This document shows, one piece after another, positions 8,519-16,950 of a DNA stretch of 64,000 bases (position 1 is the stretch's first letter; the number at the start of each line of letters is the position of its first letter). This stretch comes from Hymenobacter sp. ISL-91 (GTDB taxonomy: Bacteria; Bacteroidota; Bacteroidia; Cytophagales; Hymenobacteraceae): contig NZ_JAGGPS010000016.1 in the NCBI RefSeq assembly GCF_018613725.1, forward strand, positions 1 to 64,000, read 5' to 3'. Under the pieces are notes generated by a model. That model saw only the letters and a list, made by a program, of their open reading frames with translations, was not told the origin of the DNA and did no database searches. Made by a program: the position numbers and the translations under genes.

Positions 8519-8548
8519 GCTGTCATCCTGAGCAGCGCGAAGGACCCA
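8519..8548. repeat. Family B repeat, single arm (left-type)
   Basis: GTCATCCTGAGCAGCGCGAA followed by GGACC matches one arm of the complete family B palindrome at 27384-27483, with a local GCGCAG/GCAGCG variation. An inverted arm with the same variant lies at 9501-9530. This copy sits just upstream of the PLP-enzyme start. Confidence 0.85.
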
Positions 8549-8736
8549 TACAGAAGCACAGATGTCAGGCTTACTGCTACCTGCAAGAACAGCGGCAGCA
8601 GAAGCTTAAAAACACGGCATAGCTGAAGCTGACTTCCGAACAGCACCGGCAGGCATTGCCTTTACCGTTGGCACTGGTAGGGCCACAACCAAGCCGTACC
8701 AGAGAGGAAAAGAAATTGGAAAACCCGAGGTCATCG

Positions 8737-9351
8737 TTAATACCGAACATCGAAGCGGCCCTCCGTTACGCGGATTTGCTCCGGTGAACTGGTTTGGCCT
8801 GCCGTGAAGTCAAACGTGCCGCTTATAACCCTGGCTACGGTATCAAAGCGGGTAATGAATAGCTCCCCTTTGGCGGGTGGCGTTCCGCTGCCGGTGTAGT
8901 AAAAGCTGTAAGCTTCAGTGCGGCTGAAAGAGGCGTAAGCAGGCCAGTCGCCTGGAAAATTGCGAGGCACGAAATCAGTCAATGCGAACCGGCCGACGCG
9001 CTCAACGATGGGCACATACAGGTTGATGTTCGTATTCGTATTCGTATTGGGCGTAGTCCTGTCTTCCTGTGGCAGGCGCAACATCGAAATGGAGAGCTGA
9101 AACCCGTTGGAACCGTTAGGGGCATAGAAAGCCCGGTTGCGAATGACGCTGACGTCAATAGCTTTAGGCCCGAATAGCACACTGTAAGGCCGCCACACGT
9201 CACCATTAACTAGGCAGCCGGCCTCATTTAGGCCCTGCTCGGTGGCAGCCGGGAGTTTTTCGGTGGGAAAGACCTCTTTCCCGCAGCCGGAGAGCACTGG
9301 AGCTAGGCCGGTGGAAAGCAGCAATGTTGAAAAGAGAGGAAGAAGACGCAT
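8737..9351 (-). CDS. Hypothetical lipoprotein (DUF6252-like)
   Basis: A 204-residue protein with a signal peptide and lipobox (VLSGC, Cys at about 23). The mature start, with AGCLVNGDVWRPYSV, resembles the NGKVW-type opening of DUF6252 proteins of Bacteroidota, but I hold that only weakly. A short asparagine/threonine stretch (NTNTNTN) is encoded by a three-fold hexamer repeat at 9031-9048. The rest is strand-rich. It is the only gene between two inverted family B arms. No function is known. Confidence 0.7.
   Translation of the reverse strand: MRLLPLFSTLLLSTGLAPVLSGCGKEVFPTEKLPAATEQGLNEAGCLVNGDVWRPYSVLFGPKAIDVSVIRNRAFYAPNGSNGFQLSISMLRLPQEDRTTPNTNTNTNINLYVPIVERVGRFALTDFVPRNFPGDWPAYASFSRTEAYSFYYTGSGTPPAKGELFITRFDTVARVISGTFDFTAGQTSSPEQIRVTEGRFDVRY
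9031..9048. repeat. CGTATT hexamer repeat, three units, in coding DNA
   Basis: Three perfect tandem CGTATT units encode the NTNTNT stretch of the lipoprotein on the minus strand. Unit changes would add or remove two residues at a time. Confidence 0.85.
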
Positions 9352-9464
9352 AGGGTATAGAGGAAAAGGTAAGGCACTAATCAGGTAAGACTCACCTGGT
9401 AAAAAAATAAAATATTTAGTAACTGTAAAAAAGGCAAGTATTTGTGTAACAGCAGTAAAAGCAG

Positions 9465-9472
9465 CAAAAATA
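9465..9472 (-). promoter_or_regulatory. Bacteroidota -7 element for the lipoprotein gene
   Basis: On the minus strand this reads TATTTTTG, a perfect TAnnTTTG match, inside an AT-rich stretch about 110 bases upstream of the lipoprotein start. No clear TTTG -33 box is seen at the usual spacing. Confidence 0.4.
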
Positions 9473-9500
9473 TATTTTCATTTAGTTGCGGATATGTATA

Positions 9501-9530
9501 GTCCCTTCGCGCTGCTCAGGATGACAGGTG
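9501..9530. repeat. Family B repeat, single arm (right-type)
   Basis: CTTCGCGCTGCTCAGGATGA followed by CAGG is the inverted partner of the arm at 8519-8548 and carries the same GCGCTGCTC variant. The two arms point in the same sense as the two arms of an intact family B palindrome. Confidence 0.85.
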
Positions 9531-9538
9531 AGTTCCAA

Positions 9539-12154
9539 CTACCCCGCTGCCAGCCCGCCTAGCTGCTCGCTGGCCGGCTGAGCCCGTAAAGCGTAGTAGG
9601 CGGCCCCCAGCAGCAACAGAACCAAGAGCACCGACGACACCAGCGACACGGTGTTGCCCAGCGAGTAAGCGGTAGGTTCGAACTTGAACTCGATAGTGTG
9701 AGTGCCGGCCGGCACCGGCAGGGCCCGTAGCACGTAATTGGCCCGCAGATGCGGCACCGGCTTGCCATCGAGGTAAGCCTGCCAGCCGTCGGCGTAGTAG
9801 ATTTCCGAGAACACCACCAAGCCGTTCTGCACAGCGGTAGTGCGGTAGGTGAGGGCGTTGGGCGAGTACTTGGTGAGGGCGATGGTCGAGCCCTCGGCGG
9901 GGTAGCTGGTTTTCAGGCCGGGGAACTTGCTGGCGTCCACGACGGCCGTGGTGGCGGGGTCGAGCGTTGTCAGGGCTTTGATTTCCTGGTCGGGGCTTTG
10001 CACGGTCTGTACCTGGCTTACGTACCAGGCGTTGCCCAGCGCGCCGGGGTTGCGGATGGCCTGAGCGGGCTGCTTTTCGGCGGGCGGCGTGATGAGGTAG
10101 CGCGTGTTGAGCATGTTGAGCACCGGGGCGGCGTCGGGCCGGTTTTCGGTGTAGATGCGCTGGAGCTGAGGCGAAATCTGGCGCTCAATCAAGTCCTGGT
10201 AGCGGCGCAGCTTGGCTCCGTGGTAGCCCCCGATGCTCTTGTGGTAGTAGGAGGTTTGGGCGTCGTTGAACGGGTTGGCCATATTCAGCACCCGGTAGCT
10301 CAGGTCCTTGTCCTGCAGAATCTGCTGGTCGGTAGCTGAAGGCATGAACTGCTCGGCCACGGTTTCGCGCTGGAAATTGTCGTCGTTGAGGTAGCGCTTA
10401 TCCACGCCCCACAAGTCAACCAGCGTGAGCAAGCCTACCAGCGCGGCGGCCATGCCGGTGGAAAGCTTGCGCTGCAGAAAAAACCACAGCACCCCGCCTG
10501 CCAGCGCCACAAACAGCAGCGAGCGGAACACGTCGGCGTTCAGCAGCGAGGCCCGGTCAGCCCTAATGGCTTCGAGCGGGAAGCCGCCCTGCTGCAGCTG
10601 GGCATCAATGGGGGCGGCAAAATCGGAAACCAGGCCCACCAGGAAAGCCAACCCGCACAAACCGGCCGTAATGGCCAGCGCCCGTAGCATGTGCTTTTTC
10701 AGGTACGCCGTATCGGTGTCATCCTGGGGGCGGCCCGCCAGGGCGGCCAGGCTGGGGTGGCTGCTGATGGGCGCGGCCGGGGTGGCTGGCGCGAAGCCAG
10801 CGCGGCCCCGCAGTACCCGCGCCAGCGCCAGCACTGCCAGCACCGGCATGGCCAGCTGGGCAATTACCAGCGCCATGCTCACGGCCCGGAACTTGTTGTA
10901 GCCCGGAAACAGGTCGAACATTAGGTAGTTGAACGTCTCGAAGTTTTTGCCCCAGGCCAGCACTACGCTTAGCAGCGTGCCCACCAGCAGCCAGATGCGG
11001 GTGCGCCGGTCGGCCACCATCAACCCCAGCACAAACAGGAAAAACACCACCGCGCCCACGTACACCGGCCCACTCGTGATGGGCTGGTCGCCCCAGTAGG
11101 TCGGCATCTGGGCCAGATAATCGGCGAGCTGTACGGGCGGCACGCCGGCCGCCACCAGGGCCTTGCCGGTAGCCGAATTCTCGCTCAGCTTCATCTGCGA
11201 AGCGCCGCCGTAGAAATTAGGAATCAGCAGCGTGGCCGTTTCGCCGATGCCGTAGCTGTAGCTGAACGCATACTCGCGGTTGAGGCCCGAGCCCTCGTCT
11301 ACCGGGTCCTGCGAGGTGGGCTGGCCGGGCGCGGCGGGTGGCGGCGTAGTCAGCTCCGAGCGGCCCCGGATGCTGTACTGACCGTATTCGAGCGTGGTGT
11401 ACAGGCGACCAAAGCTTACGCCCGCCGCCAGCACCGCGCCCACGGCCAGCAGTGCCACACGCGTAAAAAAGGCGGGCAGGCGCTGCTCTTTGAAGGCAAA
11501 AACCAGCTCTACCACCCCAAACACCAGCACCAGCAGCAGCAAATAGTAGGTTATCTGGAGGTGGTTGGAGCGGATGTTCATGGCCAGCCCCAGCGTAAAC
11601 AGCGCCACCCCCAGCCACTTGTTGCGCCTAAACGTAACGAGCAGCCCCGCCAGCACCAGCGGCGCATAAGCCAGCGCCAGACTCTTGGTGTTGTGGCCCG
11701 CCGCCAGAATAATCAGGTTGTAGCTCGTGAAGCCCAGCGCCACCGCGCCTACTGTGCTCAGCAGCGGCGAGAGGCCCAGCGCCAGCCCCAGCGCATAGCC
11801 GCACACCAGCGCCAGAAACAGGTTGGCCACCACAGCTGGCAAATTCAGCGTGAACAGCTTGTGCAGGTAGATGCTCAAATCGCCCGGAAAGCGGGTGCTG
11901 ATGAGGTAGGTGGGCATGCCCGAAAACATGGAGTTGGTCCAGAGCGCCTCCTCGCCGGTGGCCTCGCGGTGCAGGGCTGCCTCGCGGGCGCCCCCATTGA
12001 ACTGCACGATGTCGTGCTGGGCCAGGGTTTTGTCCTCGAACAGAATAGGGGCGAAATACACGCTGGCCAGGGCCAGGAAAAACAGCAGGGCCAGCAGGTG
12101 CGGCAGCACCCGGCGCCACAGCGGCGCGGGCGTGGGGCGAAGAAGAGTAGTCAT
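9539..12154 (-). CDS. YfhO family integral membrane protein
   Basis: An 871-residue product from the ATG at 12154 (MTTLLRPTPAPLW); the open frame to 12259 adds an unlikely leader. About a dozen membrane segments are spread along the chain, with large loops. The N-terminal AQHDIVQFNGGAREAALH and NSMFSGMPTYLIS motifs are typical of YfhO-like proteins. A C-terminal soluble part (about 740-830) holds YADGWQAYLDGKPVPH and precedes the last membrane helix. In Firmicutes YfhO helps glycosylate lipoteichoic acid. Bacteroidota lack that polymer, so a GT-C-like role in surface glycan transfer is inferred. Confidence 0.8.
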   Translation of the reverse strand: MTTLLRPTPAPLWRRVLPHLLALLFFLALASVYFAPILFEDKTLAQHDIVQFNGGAREAALHREATGEEALWTNSMFSGMPTYLISTRFPGDLSIYLHKLFTLNLPAVVANLFLALVCGYALGLALGLSPLLSTVGAVALGFTSYNLIILAAGHNTKSLALAYAPLVLAGLLVTFRRNKWLGVALFTLGLAMNIRSNHLQITYYLLLLVLVFGVVELVFAFKEQRLPAFFTRVALLAVGAVLAAGVSFGRLYTTLEYGQYSIRGRSELTTPPPAAPGQPTSQDPVDEGSGLNREYAFSYSYGIGETATLLIPNFYGGASQMKLSENSATGKALVAAGVPPVQLADYLAQMPTYWGDQPITSGPVYVGAVVFFLFVLGLMVADRRTRIWLLVGTLLSVVLAWGKNFETFNYLMFDLFPGYNKFRAVSMALVIAQLAMPVLAVLALARVLRGRAGFAPATPAAPISSHPSLAALAGRPQDDTDTAYLKKHMLRALAITAGLCGLAFLVGLVSDFAAPIDAQLQQGGFPLEAIRADRASLLNADVFRSLLFVALAGGVLWFFLQRKLSTGMAAALVGLLTLVDLWGVDKRYLNDDNFQRETVAEQFMPSATDQQILQDKDLSYRVLNMANPFNDAQTSYYHKSIGGYHGAKLRRYQDLIERQISPQLQRIYTENRPDAAPVLNMLNTRYLITPPAEKQPAQAIRNPGALGNAWYVSQVQTVQSPDQEIKALTTLDPATTAVVDASKFPGLKTSYPAEGSTIALTKYSPNALTYRTTAVQNGLVVFSEIYYADGWQAYLDGKPVPHLRANYVLRALPVPAGTHTIEFKFEPTAYSLGNTVSLVSSVLLVLLLLGAAYYALRAQPASEQLGGLAAG

Positions 12155-12258
12155 TCGGCTTGAAAAGAAGTCGGAATCAGAAGCCCGAAGGTAATAGATG
12201 TAGCGGCGGTGGAGGTAGCAGAAAGTTTGTAGAGCAGTGAAAAGAAAAGCACGGGTCA

Positions 12259-12299
12259 TGCTTCGACTACGGCTGCGCCTTCGCTCAGCATGACGTTCT
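12259..12299. repeat. Family C repeat, single arm
   Basis: ATGCTTCGACTACGGCTGCG followed by CCTTCGCTCAGCATGACGTTC is an almost complete copy of one arm of the palindrome at 57841-57979. It lies in the divergent gap between the YfhO gene and murF-alr. Confidence 0.85.
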
Positions 12300-12345
12300 T
12301 TTTACCAACGTTCTGTCAGCCGCAATTTTCCGCCCGCTCACCCGC

Positions 12346-12353
12346 TACTTTTG
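12346..12353 (+). promoter_or_regulatory. Bacteroidota -7 element for murF-alr
   Basis: TACTTTTG is a perfect TAnnTTTG match and ends only four bases before the ATG at 12358. The predicted transcript would start at or next to the start codon. The -33 region holds TTTC rather than TTTG, at short spacing. Confidence 0.6.
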
Positions 12354-12357
12354 CCCC

Positions 12358-14859
12358 ATGCTCCAGTTCTCCGATCTGCCCGCGCTGCTCGGTGGCACCA
12401 TGCTCCGGCAACCTGCCGCCCCGGCCCCGGTGCAGCGGCTGCTGCTCGACAGCCGCCGCATCGAAACGCCTGCCGACAGCCTGTTCTTCGCCCTGCGCGG
12501 CCCCCAGCACGACGGCCACCGCTACCTGCCCGAGCTGTACCGGGCCGGCGTGCGACAGTTTGTGGTAGAAGCCGACATAGCGCTGCCAGGCGGTCCAGGA
12601 GCCTACCCAGAGGCCGGTTTACTGGTCGTGGCCGACGTGCTGGCGGCTTTGCAGGCCTTGGCGGCCCACCACCGGCGGCAGTTTGTGCTGCCCGTGTTCG
12701 GCATTACGGGCTCCAACGGCAAAACCATTGTCAAGGAATGGCTGGCCCAATTGCTGAGCCCCGATGAGCTGGTGTGCAAAAGTCCGCGCTCCTACAACTC
12801 GCAGGTGGGCGTGCCCCTCAGCGTGTGGGAGCTGAACGAACGGCACACGCTGGGCATCTTCGAGGCCGGCATTTCCGAGCCTCACGAAATGGCCCGGCTG
12901 GTCCGCGTCATCCAGCCTACGCTGGGCATCTTCACCAACCTGGGCACGGCCCACGATGCCGGTTTTGCTTCCTGGGAAGAGAAAGTAGCCGAGAAAATGC
13001 AGCTGTTCGGGGAGGTCGAAACCCTGTTTTACTGCGCCGACCATCCGCTGGTGCACGCCGCCGCCCGCCGCCAACTGCCGCCCAGCAGGCTGGCCGCTTG
13101 GACGCGCCAGCGGGCCATCTACGACGCCGGTGAGGCGCGCTGGCTGGTTTCGGTGAAAGAAACGCTGGCCGACCGCACCGTGCTGCGCATAAAACAAGCC
13201 GGCGCCGAGTCGCACACCTTCACGTTGCCCTTCGCCGACGCACCCTCGTTGGAAAACGCCCTGCACGGCCTCGTAGTCCTGCTGCACCGCGAACTGGCTC
13301 CCGACGAAATCCAGCGGCGGCTGGAGCGCCTGCAGCCCGTAGCCATGCGCCTGGAGATGAAGCAGGCCCTGAATGGCTGCTACGTGCTCGACGACACCTA
13401 CAACAACGACCTGGCCGGCCTGCGCCTGGCCCTCGACGCGCTCAGCCGCCAGCCCCGCCGCCTGCCCCGCACGCTCATCCTCTCCGACGTGCTCGAATCG
13501 GGCCTCGAAGGCGCCGAGCTCTACTCCCGTGTGGCGGCCCTGCTGCCCGCCTCGGGCGTTGTGCGTCTCATCGGCGTCGGACCCGGCATCAGCCAGCACC
13601 AGGCGGCTTTCGCGGGCTTGCAAACCCGTTTCTACCCCGATACCGATGCGCTGCTGGCCGATTTCCAGGCCGATGATTTCCGGCAGGAGCTGCTGCTGGT
13701 GAAGGGTGCCCGCCGCTACGGCTTCGAGCGGGTGGTGGCCGCGCTTCAGCAGAAGCTGCACGGCACGGTACTCGAAGTAAACCTCGACGCGCTGGTGCAC
13801 AACCTTAATTTTTACCGCCGCCAGCTGCAACCCGGCGTGAAGCTGATGGTAATGGTAAAGGCCTTCGCCTATGGCAGCGGCTCGATGGAAGTGGCCAACC
13901 TGCTCCAGTTTCACCGCGCCGACTACCTGGCCGTGGCCTACGCCGACGAGGGCGTGGAGCTGCGCCGCCAGGGCATCAGCCTGCCCATTATGGTGATGAA
14001 CCCGGCCCCCGACTCGTTTGCCACCCTGCGCCAGTATCATCTGGAGCCCGAAATATACTCCTTCGAGCTGCTGCAGGGCTACCTCGAAGCCGCCGCCCAG
14101 GCCCCGCTGCCGCCCATTCACCTCAAGCTCGATACCGGCATGCGCCGCCTGGGTTTCGGCGAGGAAGACGTAGCCGAGTTGGGCGCGCTGCTGCACGCCA
14201 ACGCCGCGCTGGTGCCAGTGGCCAGCGCCCTCACCCACCTGGCCAGCGCCGATGAAGCCGGCCACGACGGCTTTTCGCGGGGCCAGCTGGCTGCCTTTGC
14301 CCGCCTCACGCCGGTGCTGGAGCATATTCTGGGCTACCCGGTGCTCAAACACGCGCTTAACTCGGCCGGCATCCTGCGCTTTCCGGAGGCTCAGTTTGAC
14401 ATGGTGCGCCTGGGCATTGGCCTGTACGGGGTGGAGGCCAGCGGCCAGCAGCCCGACGCCCTGCGGTCCGTTAGCAGGTTGCGCACCACGATTTCGCAGG
14501 TGAAAACGCTGCCTGCCGGTTACACCGTAGGCTACGGCCGTCGCGGCGAGGCCACAGCCCATGAGCGGCGCATTGCCACGCTGGCCATCGGCTACGCCGA
14601 CGGCTACGACCGACGCTTCGGTAATGGGGCAGGGGAAGTGCTCATCCGGGGCCAGCGCGCGCCCATAGTAGGCAGCGTATGCATGGATATGTGCATGGTA
14701 GACGTAACCGAACTGACCGGTGTGCGGGCCGGCGACGAGGCCATAGTATTTGGTGAAGGCCTGCCGCTGCCCGCGCTGGCCGCCCGCATCGGCACCATTG
14801 CCTACGAGCTGCTCACCAACGTAAGCGAACGGGTGAAGCGGGTGTTTGTGGCCGAATAA
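12358..14859 (+). CDS. murF-alr: Bifunctional MurF ligase / alanine racemase
   Basis: An 833-residue fusion. The N-terminal half (about 1-460) is MurF, which adds D-Ala-D-Ala to UDP-MurNAc-tripeptide: an ATP loop GITGSNGKT (Lys 122), the HTLGIFEAGISEPHEM region and a ligase C-terminal domain (DDTYNNDLAG). The second half (about 465-833) is a fold-III alanine racemase: MVMVKAFAYGSGS with the PLP lysine at 501, LKLDTGMRRLGFG, IGYADGYDRRFGN and VGSVCMDMCMVDVT. The tyrosine of VGYG near 726 is the likely second catalytic base. One protein thus makes D-alanine and uses the D-Ala-D-Ala product in peptidoglycan synthesis. This fusion is a known Bacteroidota arrangement. Cytoplasmic. Confidence 0.93.
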   Translation: MLQFSDLPALLGGTMLRQPAAPAPVQRLLLDSRRIETPADSLFFALRGPQHDGHRYLPELYRAGVRQFVVEADIALPGGPGAYPEAGLLVVADVLAALQALAAHHRRQFVLPVFGITGSNGKTIVKEWLAQLLSPDELVCKSPRSYNSQVGVPLSVWELNERHTLGIFEAGISEPHEMARLVRVIQPTLGIFTNLGTAHDAGFASWEEKVAEKMQLFGEVETLFYCADHPLVHAAARRQLPPSRLAAWTRQRAIYDAGEARWLVSVKETLADRTVLRIKQAGAESHTFTLPFADAPSLENALHGLVVLLHRELAPDEIQRRLERLQPVAMRLEMKQALNGCYVLDDTYNNDLAGLRLALDALSRQPRRLPRTLILSDVLESGLEGAELYSRVAALLPASGVVRLIGVGPGISQHQAAFAGLQTRFYPDTDALLADFQADDFRQELLLVKGARRYGFERVVAALQQKLHGTVLEVNLDALVHNLNFYRRQLQPGVKLMVMVKAFAYGSGSMEVANLLQFHRADYLAVAYADEGVELRRQGISLPIMVMNPAPDSFATLRQYHLEPEIYSFELLQGYLEAAAQAPLPPIHLKLDTGMRRLGFGEEDVAELGALLHANAALVPVASALTHLASADEAGHDGFSRGQLAAFARLTPVLEHILGYPVLKHALNSAGILRFPEAQFDMVRLGIGLYGVEASGQQPDALRSVSRLRTTISQVKTLPAGYTVGYGRRGEATAHERRIATLAIGYADGYDRRFGNGAGEVLIRGQRAPIVGSVCMDMCMVDVTELTGVRAGDEAIVFGEGLPLPALAARIGTIAYELLTNVSERVKRVFVAE

Positions 14860-15042
14860 GGGCAGCGGGTACCATGCAATGGGGCGAGTGGGCAGGACCA
14901 TAACGGCCCGGTCGGTGGTGCTCCGGAGCCCCGGGGCCGAGGCGAATTTGAGCGCAGGCCCCGAGGCAGTATCCAACGTAAGGACTATGTCTGCGTAAAG
15001 CAAACGGTAACCTTCTCATTCACCTAATATTGTATTGTTCCG

Positions 15043-15678
15043 ATGAAAAATTCCTTTCTGCCCGCTCTAGCTGCCATTGCCCTGCTCGCCTCTTCCTGCT
15101 CCGACCTCAAGAACCCGGCGGAGGTAAACGAAGCCTCCGAGGCCACTGCCGATACGGCTGTTGTGTTCGATAACGGCCGCACTGCCGAAGGCATGGCCAC
15201 TTCCGCCGCCAATGCCACCGAAAACGCAGTCGAAGATGCTTTCACGGTGAACGACGCCGACATGCGCGACGCTACAATGGAAGAAATCGATCTGCCCGAG
15301 ATTAAGGTGCGCGAAAATGATCGTCTTAACCTCTACGGCATTGATGAGGAGGTATTGTTCGATACCGATAAGGCCGTGATCAAACCCACAGCAACCCGGG
15401 CTCTTTCCGAAATTGGCGCCTCCATCAACCGCCGCTACCAAGGCAAGCAGGTGCGCGTACTGGGTTTTGCCGATGCGCGTGGCACCAAGGATTATAATAT
15501 GGACCTAGCCCGGGAGCGTGCCGCTGCCGTTAAAGAGTGGCTCACAACAAAAGGCATGATGAAGGCTGACATGGTCAGCATCGAGTCGATGGGCGAGAAA
15601 AACCCCGTGGCTACCAACGCCACTCCCGCTGGCCGCCAGCAGAACCGCCGCGTCGAAATTGCCGTGCTCAAGCAATAA
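15043..15678 (+). CDS. OmpA family lipoprotein
   Basis: A 211-residue protein with signal peptide and lipobox (LASSC, Cys at about 19). An Ala/Glu/Asp-rich linker covers about 25-85. A C-terminal OmpA/peptidoglycan-binding domain follows: VLFDTDKAVIKPTA, VRVLGFADARGTKDYNMDLARERAAAV and GRQQNRRVEIAVL. It is expected to tether the outer membrane to peptidoglycan. The conserved Asp and Arg of the diaminopimelate-binding site appear present in the ARGTKDYN and NRRVEI motifs. A 68-bp palindrome follows and should end the transcript. Confidence 0.88.
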   Translation: MKNSFLPALAAIALLASSCSDLKNPAEVNEASEATADTAVVFDNGRTAEGMATSAANATENAVEDAFTVNDADMRDATMEEIDLPEIKVRENDRLNLYGIDEEVLFDTDKAVIKPTATRALSEIGASINRRYQGKQVRVLGFADARGTKDYNMDLARERAAAVKEWLTTKGMMKADMVSIESMGEKNPVATNATPAGRQQNRRVEIAVLKQ

Positions 15679-15733
15679 CCGTGGATTAGCATGGATTTTA
15701 GCGGATTTTGCAGACAGGCCAGTTACCTGATTT

Positions 15734-15801
15734 CGAATTCTTCCGCTAAAACAAAAAGCCACCTCAGTTGAGGTGGCTTTTTGTTTTAGCGGAAGAATTC
15801 G
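15734..15801. terminator. Perfect 68-bp palindrome, bidirectional terminator
   Basis: Two perfect 33-base arms, starting CGAATTCTTCCGCTAAAAC, are separated by two bases (GT). The inner part AAAAAGCCACCTCA/TGAGGTGGCTTTTT is a classic intrinsic terminator on both strands. The gap lies between the convergent ompA-like gene and the minus-strand gene at 15836. The outer arms go well beyond what termination needs. Confidence 0.88.
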
Positions 15802-15835
15802 CGCAATTCGTTAGAACCCGCGTCAATCCGTGGTC

Positions 15836-16735
15836 TTATTTGATCTGGTCAACTTCGGCGCGGATCATGGCGTTGTAGCGCTTGCCGTCGTTGGCCAGCG
15901 TAATGAGGCTCCAGCCGCGGCCTATGGTGTAGTTCCAGGTCAGGGCCTCCTTATATTCGAAGGTGGGCTTCAGAATCTGGCCGTAGGGCGTGTAGTTGTC
16001 CATGAAGTTGACGGTGTAGAAGTTGTCGCCGCTCACAATCCACTCCATGGCCACGAAGAAGCCTTCCTTCGGTGCCTCGATGTTGTACTCGGTCAAGTCA
16101 ACGGTGTACCACTCGCCCCCCTTCGGAGCCGACACCACGATGTTCTCGGTCAGCAGGTCAGTGTTGGGCGAATTGTAGTTACCGTCGGCCTTGTAGAGGC
16201 GCACCCGGAATGGCTCGCGCGGGAAACCGTTTTCACCGATATAAAACGAAACGGTACGCACGTTGCCCAGGTCTTTGCCTTTCTCGTTCTTCACGAAGAA
16301 GGCATACTGGCTGCCGGGCATGCCCTGAATCATGCCCTCGCCGGGCGTGTTGGAGCGCGAGCCCAGTCCCAGGTTCTTGATTTTGGCGCTGCTGACTACG
16401 TTTACGTTCTCCAACTTGATGGCCAGCTTGGTTACCTCAATAATCATGTCCTGCACCTTCTGGCCGGGCTTGATGAGAACCGATTTGCGGCGGTAGCCCA
16501 GGGCCACGATAACCAGGGAATCCTGCGGGTTTTTCTGGGGCATAGCCATCTGAAAAAAACCGTATTCGTTGGTCAGGGCACCCGTCTGCTCTTCCTTCAG
16601 GCCGATGGAAGCAAATGGGATGGGTTCTTTACTAGCCTCATCAACGATGCGGCCGGTAATTTTTGCCTCCTGGGCAAAGCTTAGCAGTGGAAATGCCAGA
16701 AGCAGGCAAAAAAGAGCAAGTAAGCGTGTGATCAT
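15836..16735 (-). CDS. Carboxypeptidase-like regulatory domain protein
   Basis: A 299-residue secreted protein from the ATG at 16735 (MITRLLALFCLLLAFPLLSFAQ, signal cleaved after FAQ). Residues about 24-105 form a carboxypeptidase-regulatory-like domain (ITGRIVDEASKEPIPFASI, then NEYGFFQMAMP and VALGYRRKSVLI). The remainder is beta-rich, with WYTVDLTEYNIEAP and FFVAMEWIVSGDNFYTV, resembling jelly-roll-like segments of related Bacteroidota proteins. It lacks a TonB plug or barrel, so it is not a SusC-like receptor. Periplasmic or surface location and unknown role are inferred. The longer reading to 16792 overlaps the promoter box. Confidence 0.8.
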   Translation of the reverse strand: MITRLLALFCLLLAFPLLSFAQEAKITGRIVDEASKEPIPFASIGLKEEQTGALTNEYGFFQMAMPQKNPQDSLVIVALGYRRKSVLIKPGQKVQDMIIEVTKLAIKLENVNVVSSAKIKNLGLGSRSNTPGEGMIQGMPGSQYAFFVKNEKGKDLGNVRTVSFYIGENGFPREPFRVRLYKADGNYNSPNTDLLTENIVVSAPKGGEWYTVDLTEYNIEAPKEGFFVAMEWIVSGDNFYTVNFMDNYTPYGQILKPTFEYKEALTWNYTIGRGWSLITLANDGKRYNAMIRAEVDQIK

Positions 16736-16759
16736 GGGTAGCCAGACTAAGATATATGC

Positions 16760-16767
16760 CAAAACTA
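16760..16767 (-). promoter_or_regulatory. Bacteroidota -7 element upstream of the regulatory-domain protein
   Basis: The minus strand reads TAGTTTTG, a perfect TAnnTTTG, 25 bases before the ATG at 16735. An ATTG lies 22 bases further upstream as a possible weak -33 box. Confidence 0.5.
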
Positions 16768-16890
16768 CAATGAAAATAGGCACTACACGCAATACTTCAA
16801 AGAATATTTATACTAATGCAATTTCATTTCGGAATAATTATAGGCCAGCTACTTAGCAAGGCATTCCATGCTCAGGAAGCACGACCTGAT

Positions 16891-16922
16891 TTTGGCCGAA
16901 ACATAAAAGGGTAGTATCTTTG
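16891..16922 (+). promoter_or_regulatory. Full Bacteroidota promoter for feoAB
   Basis: A TTTG at 16891-16894 and TATCTTTG at 16915-16922 are 20 bases apart, matching both consensus boxes exactly. The feoA start follows 28 bases downstream. I could not identify a Fur box with confidence. Confidence 0.75.
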
Positions 16923-16950
16923 TTTGAATAGAATCTAAATAGCTCCTGCC

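Noticed and set aside
8500..8646. N-terminal extension of the PLP enzyme with a hydrophobic stretch, read as a signal peptide
   Set aside because: The extension is partly encoded by a dispersed repeat arm, and the conserved protein starts at the ATG at 8499; a cytosolic enzyme is expected.
12619..15003. A 794-codon open frame antisense to murF-alr
   Set aside because: It is a by-product of GC-rich codon bias on the opposite strand; its translation is His/Gln/Val/Gly-rich with no motif, while the sense frame has full catalytic signatures.
16923..16950. Riboswitch or Fur box before feoA
   Set aside because: The leader after the promoter is only about 28 bases, too short for a riboswitch, and I could not match a Fur consensus with confidence.
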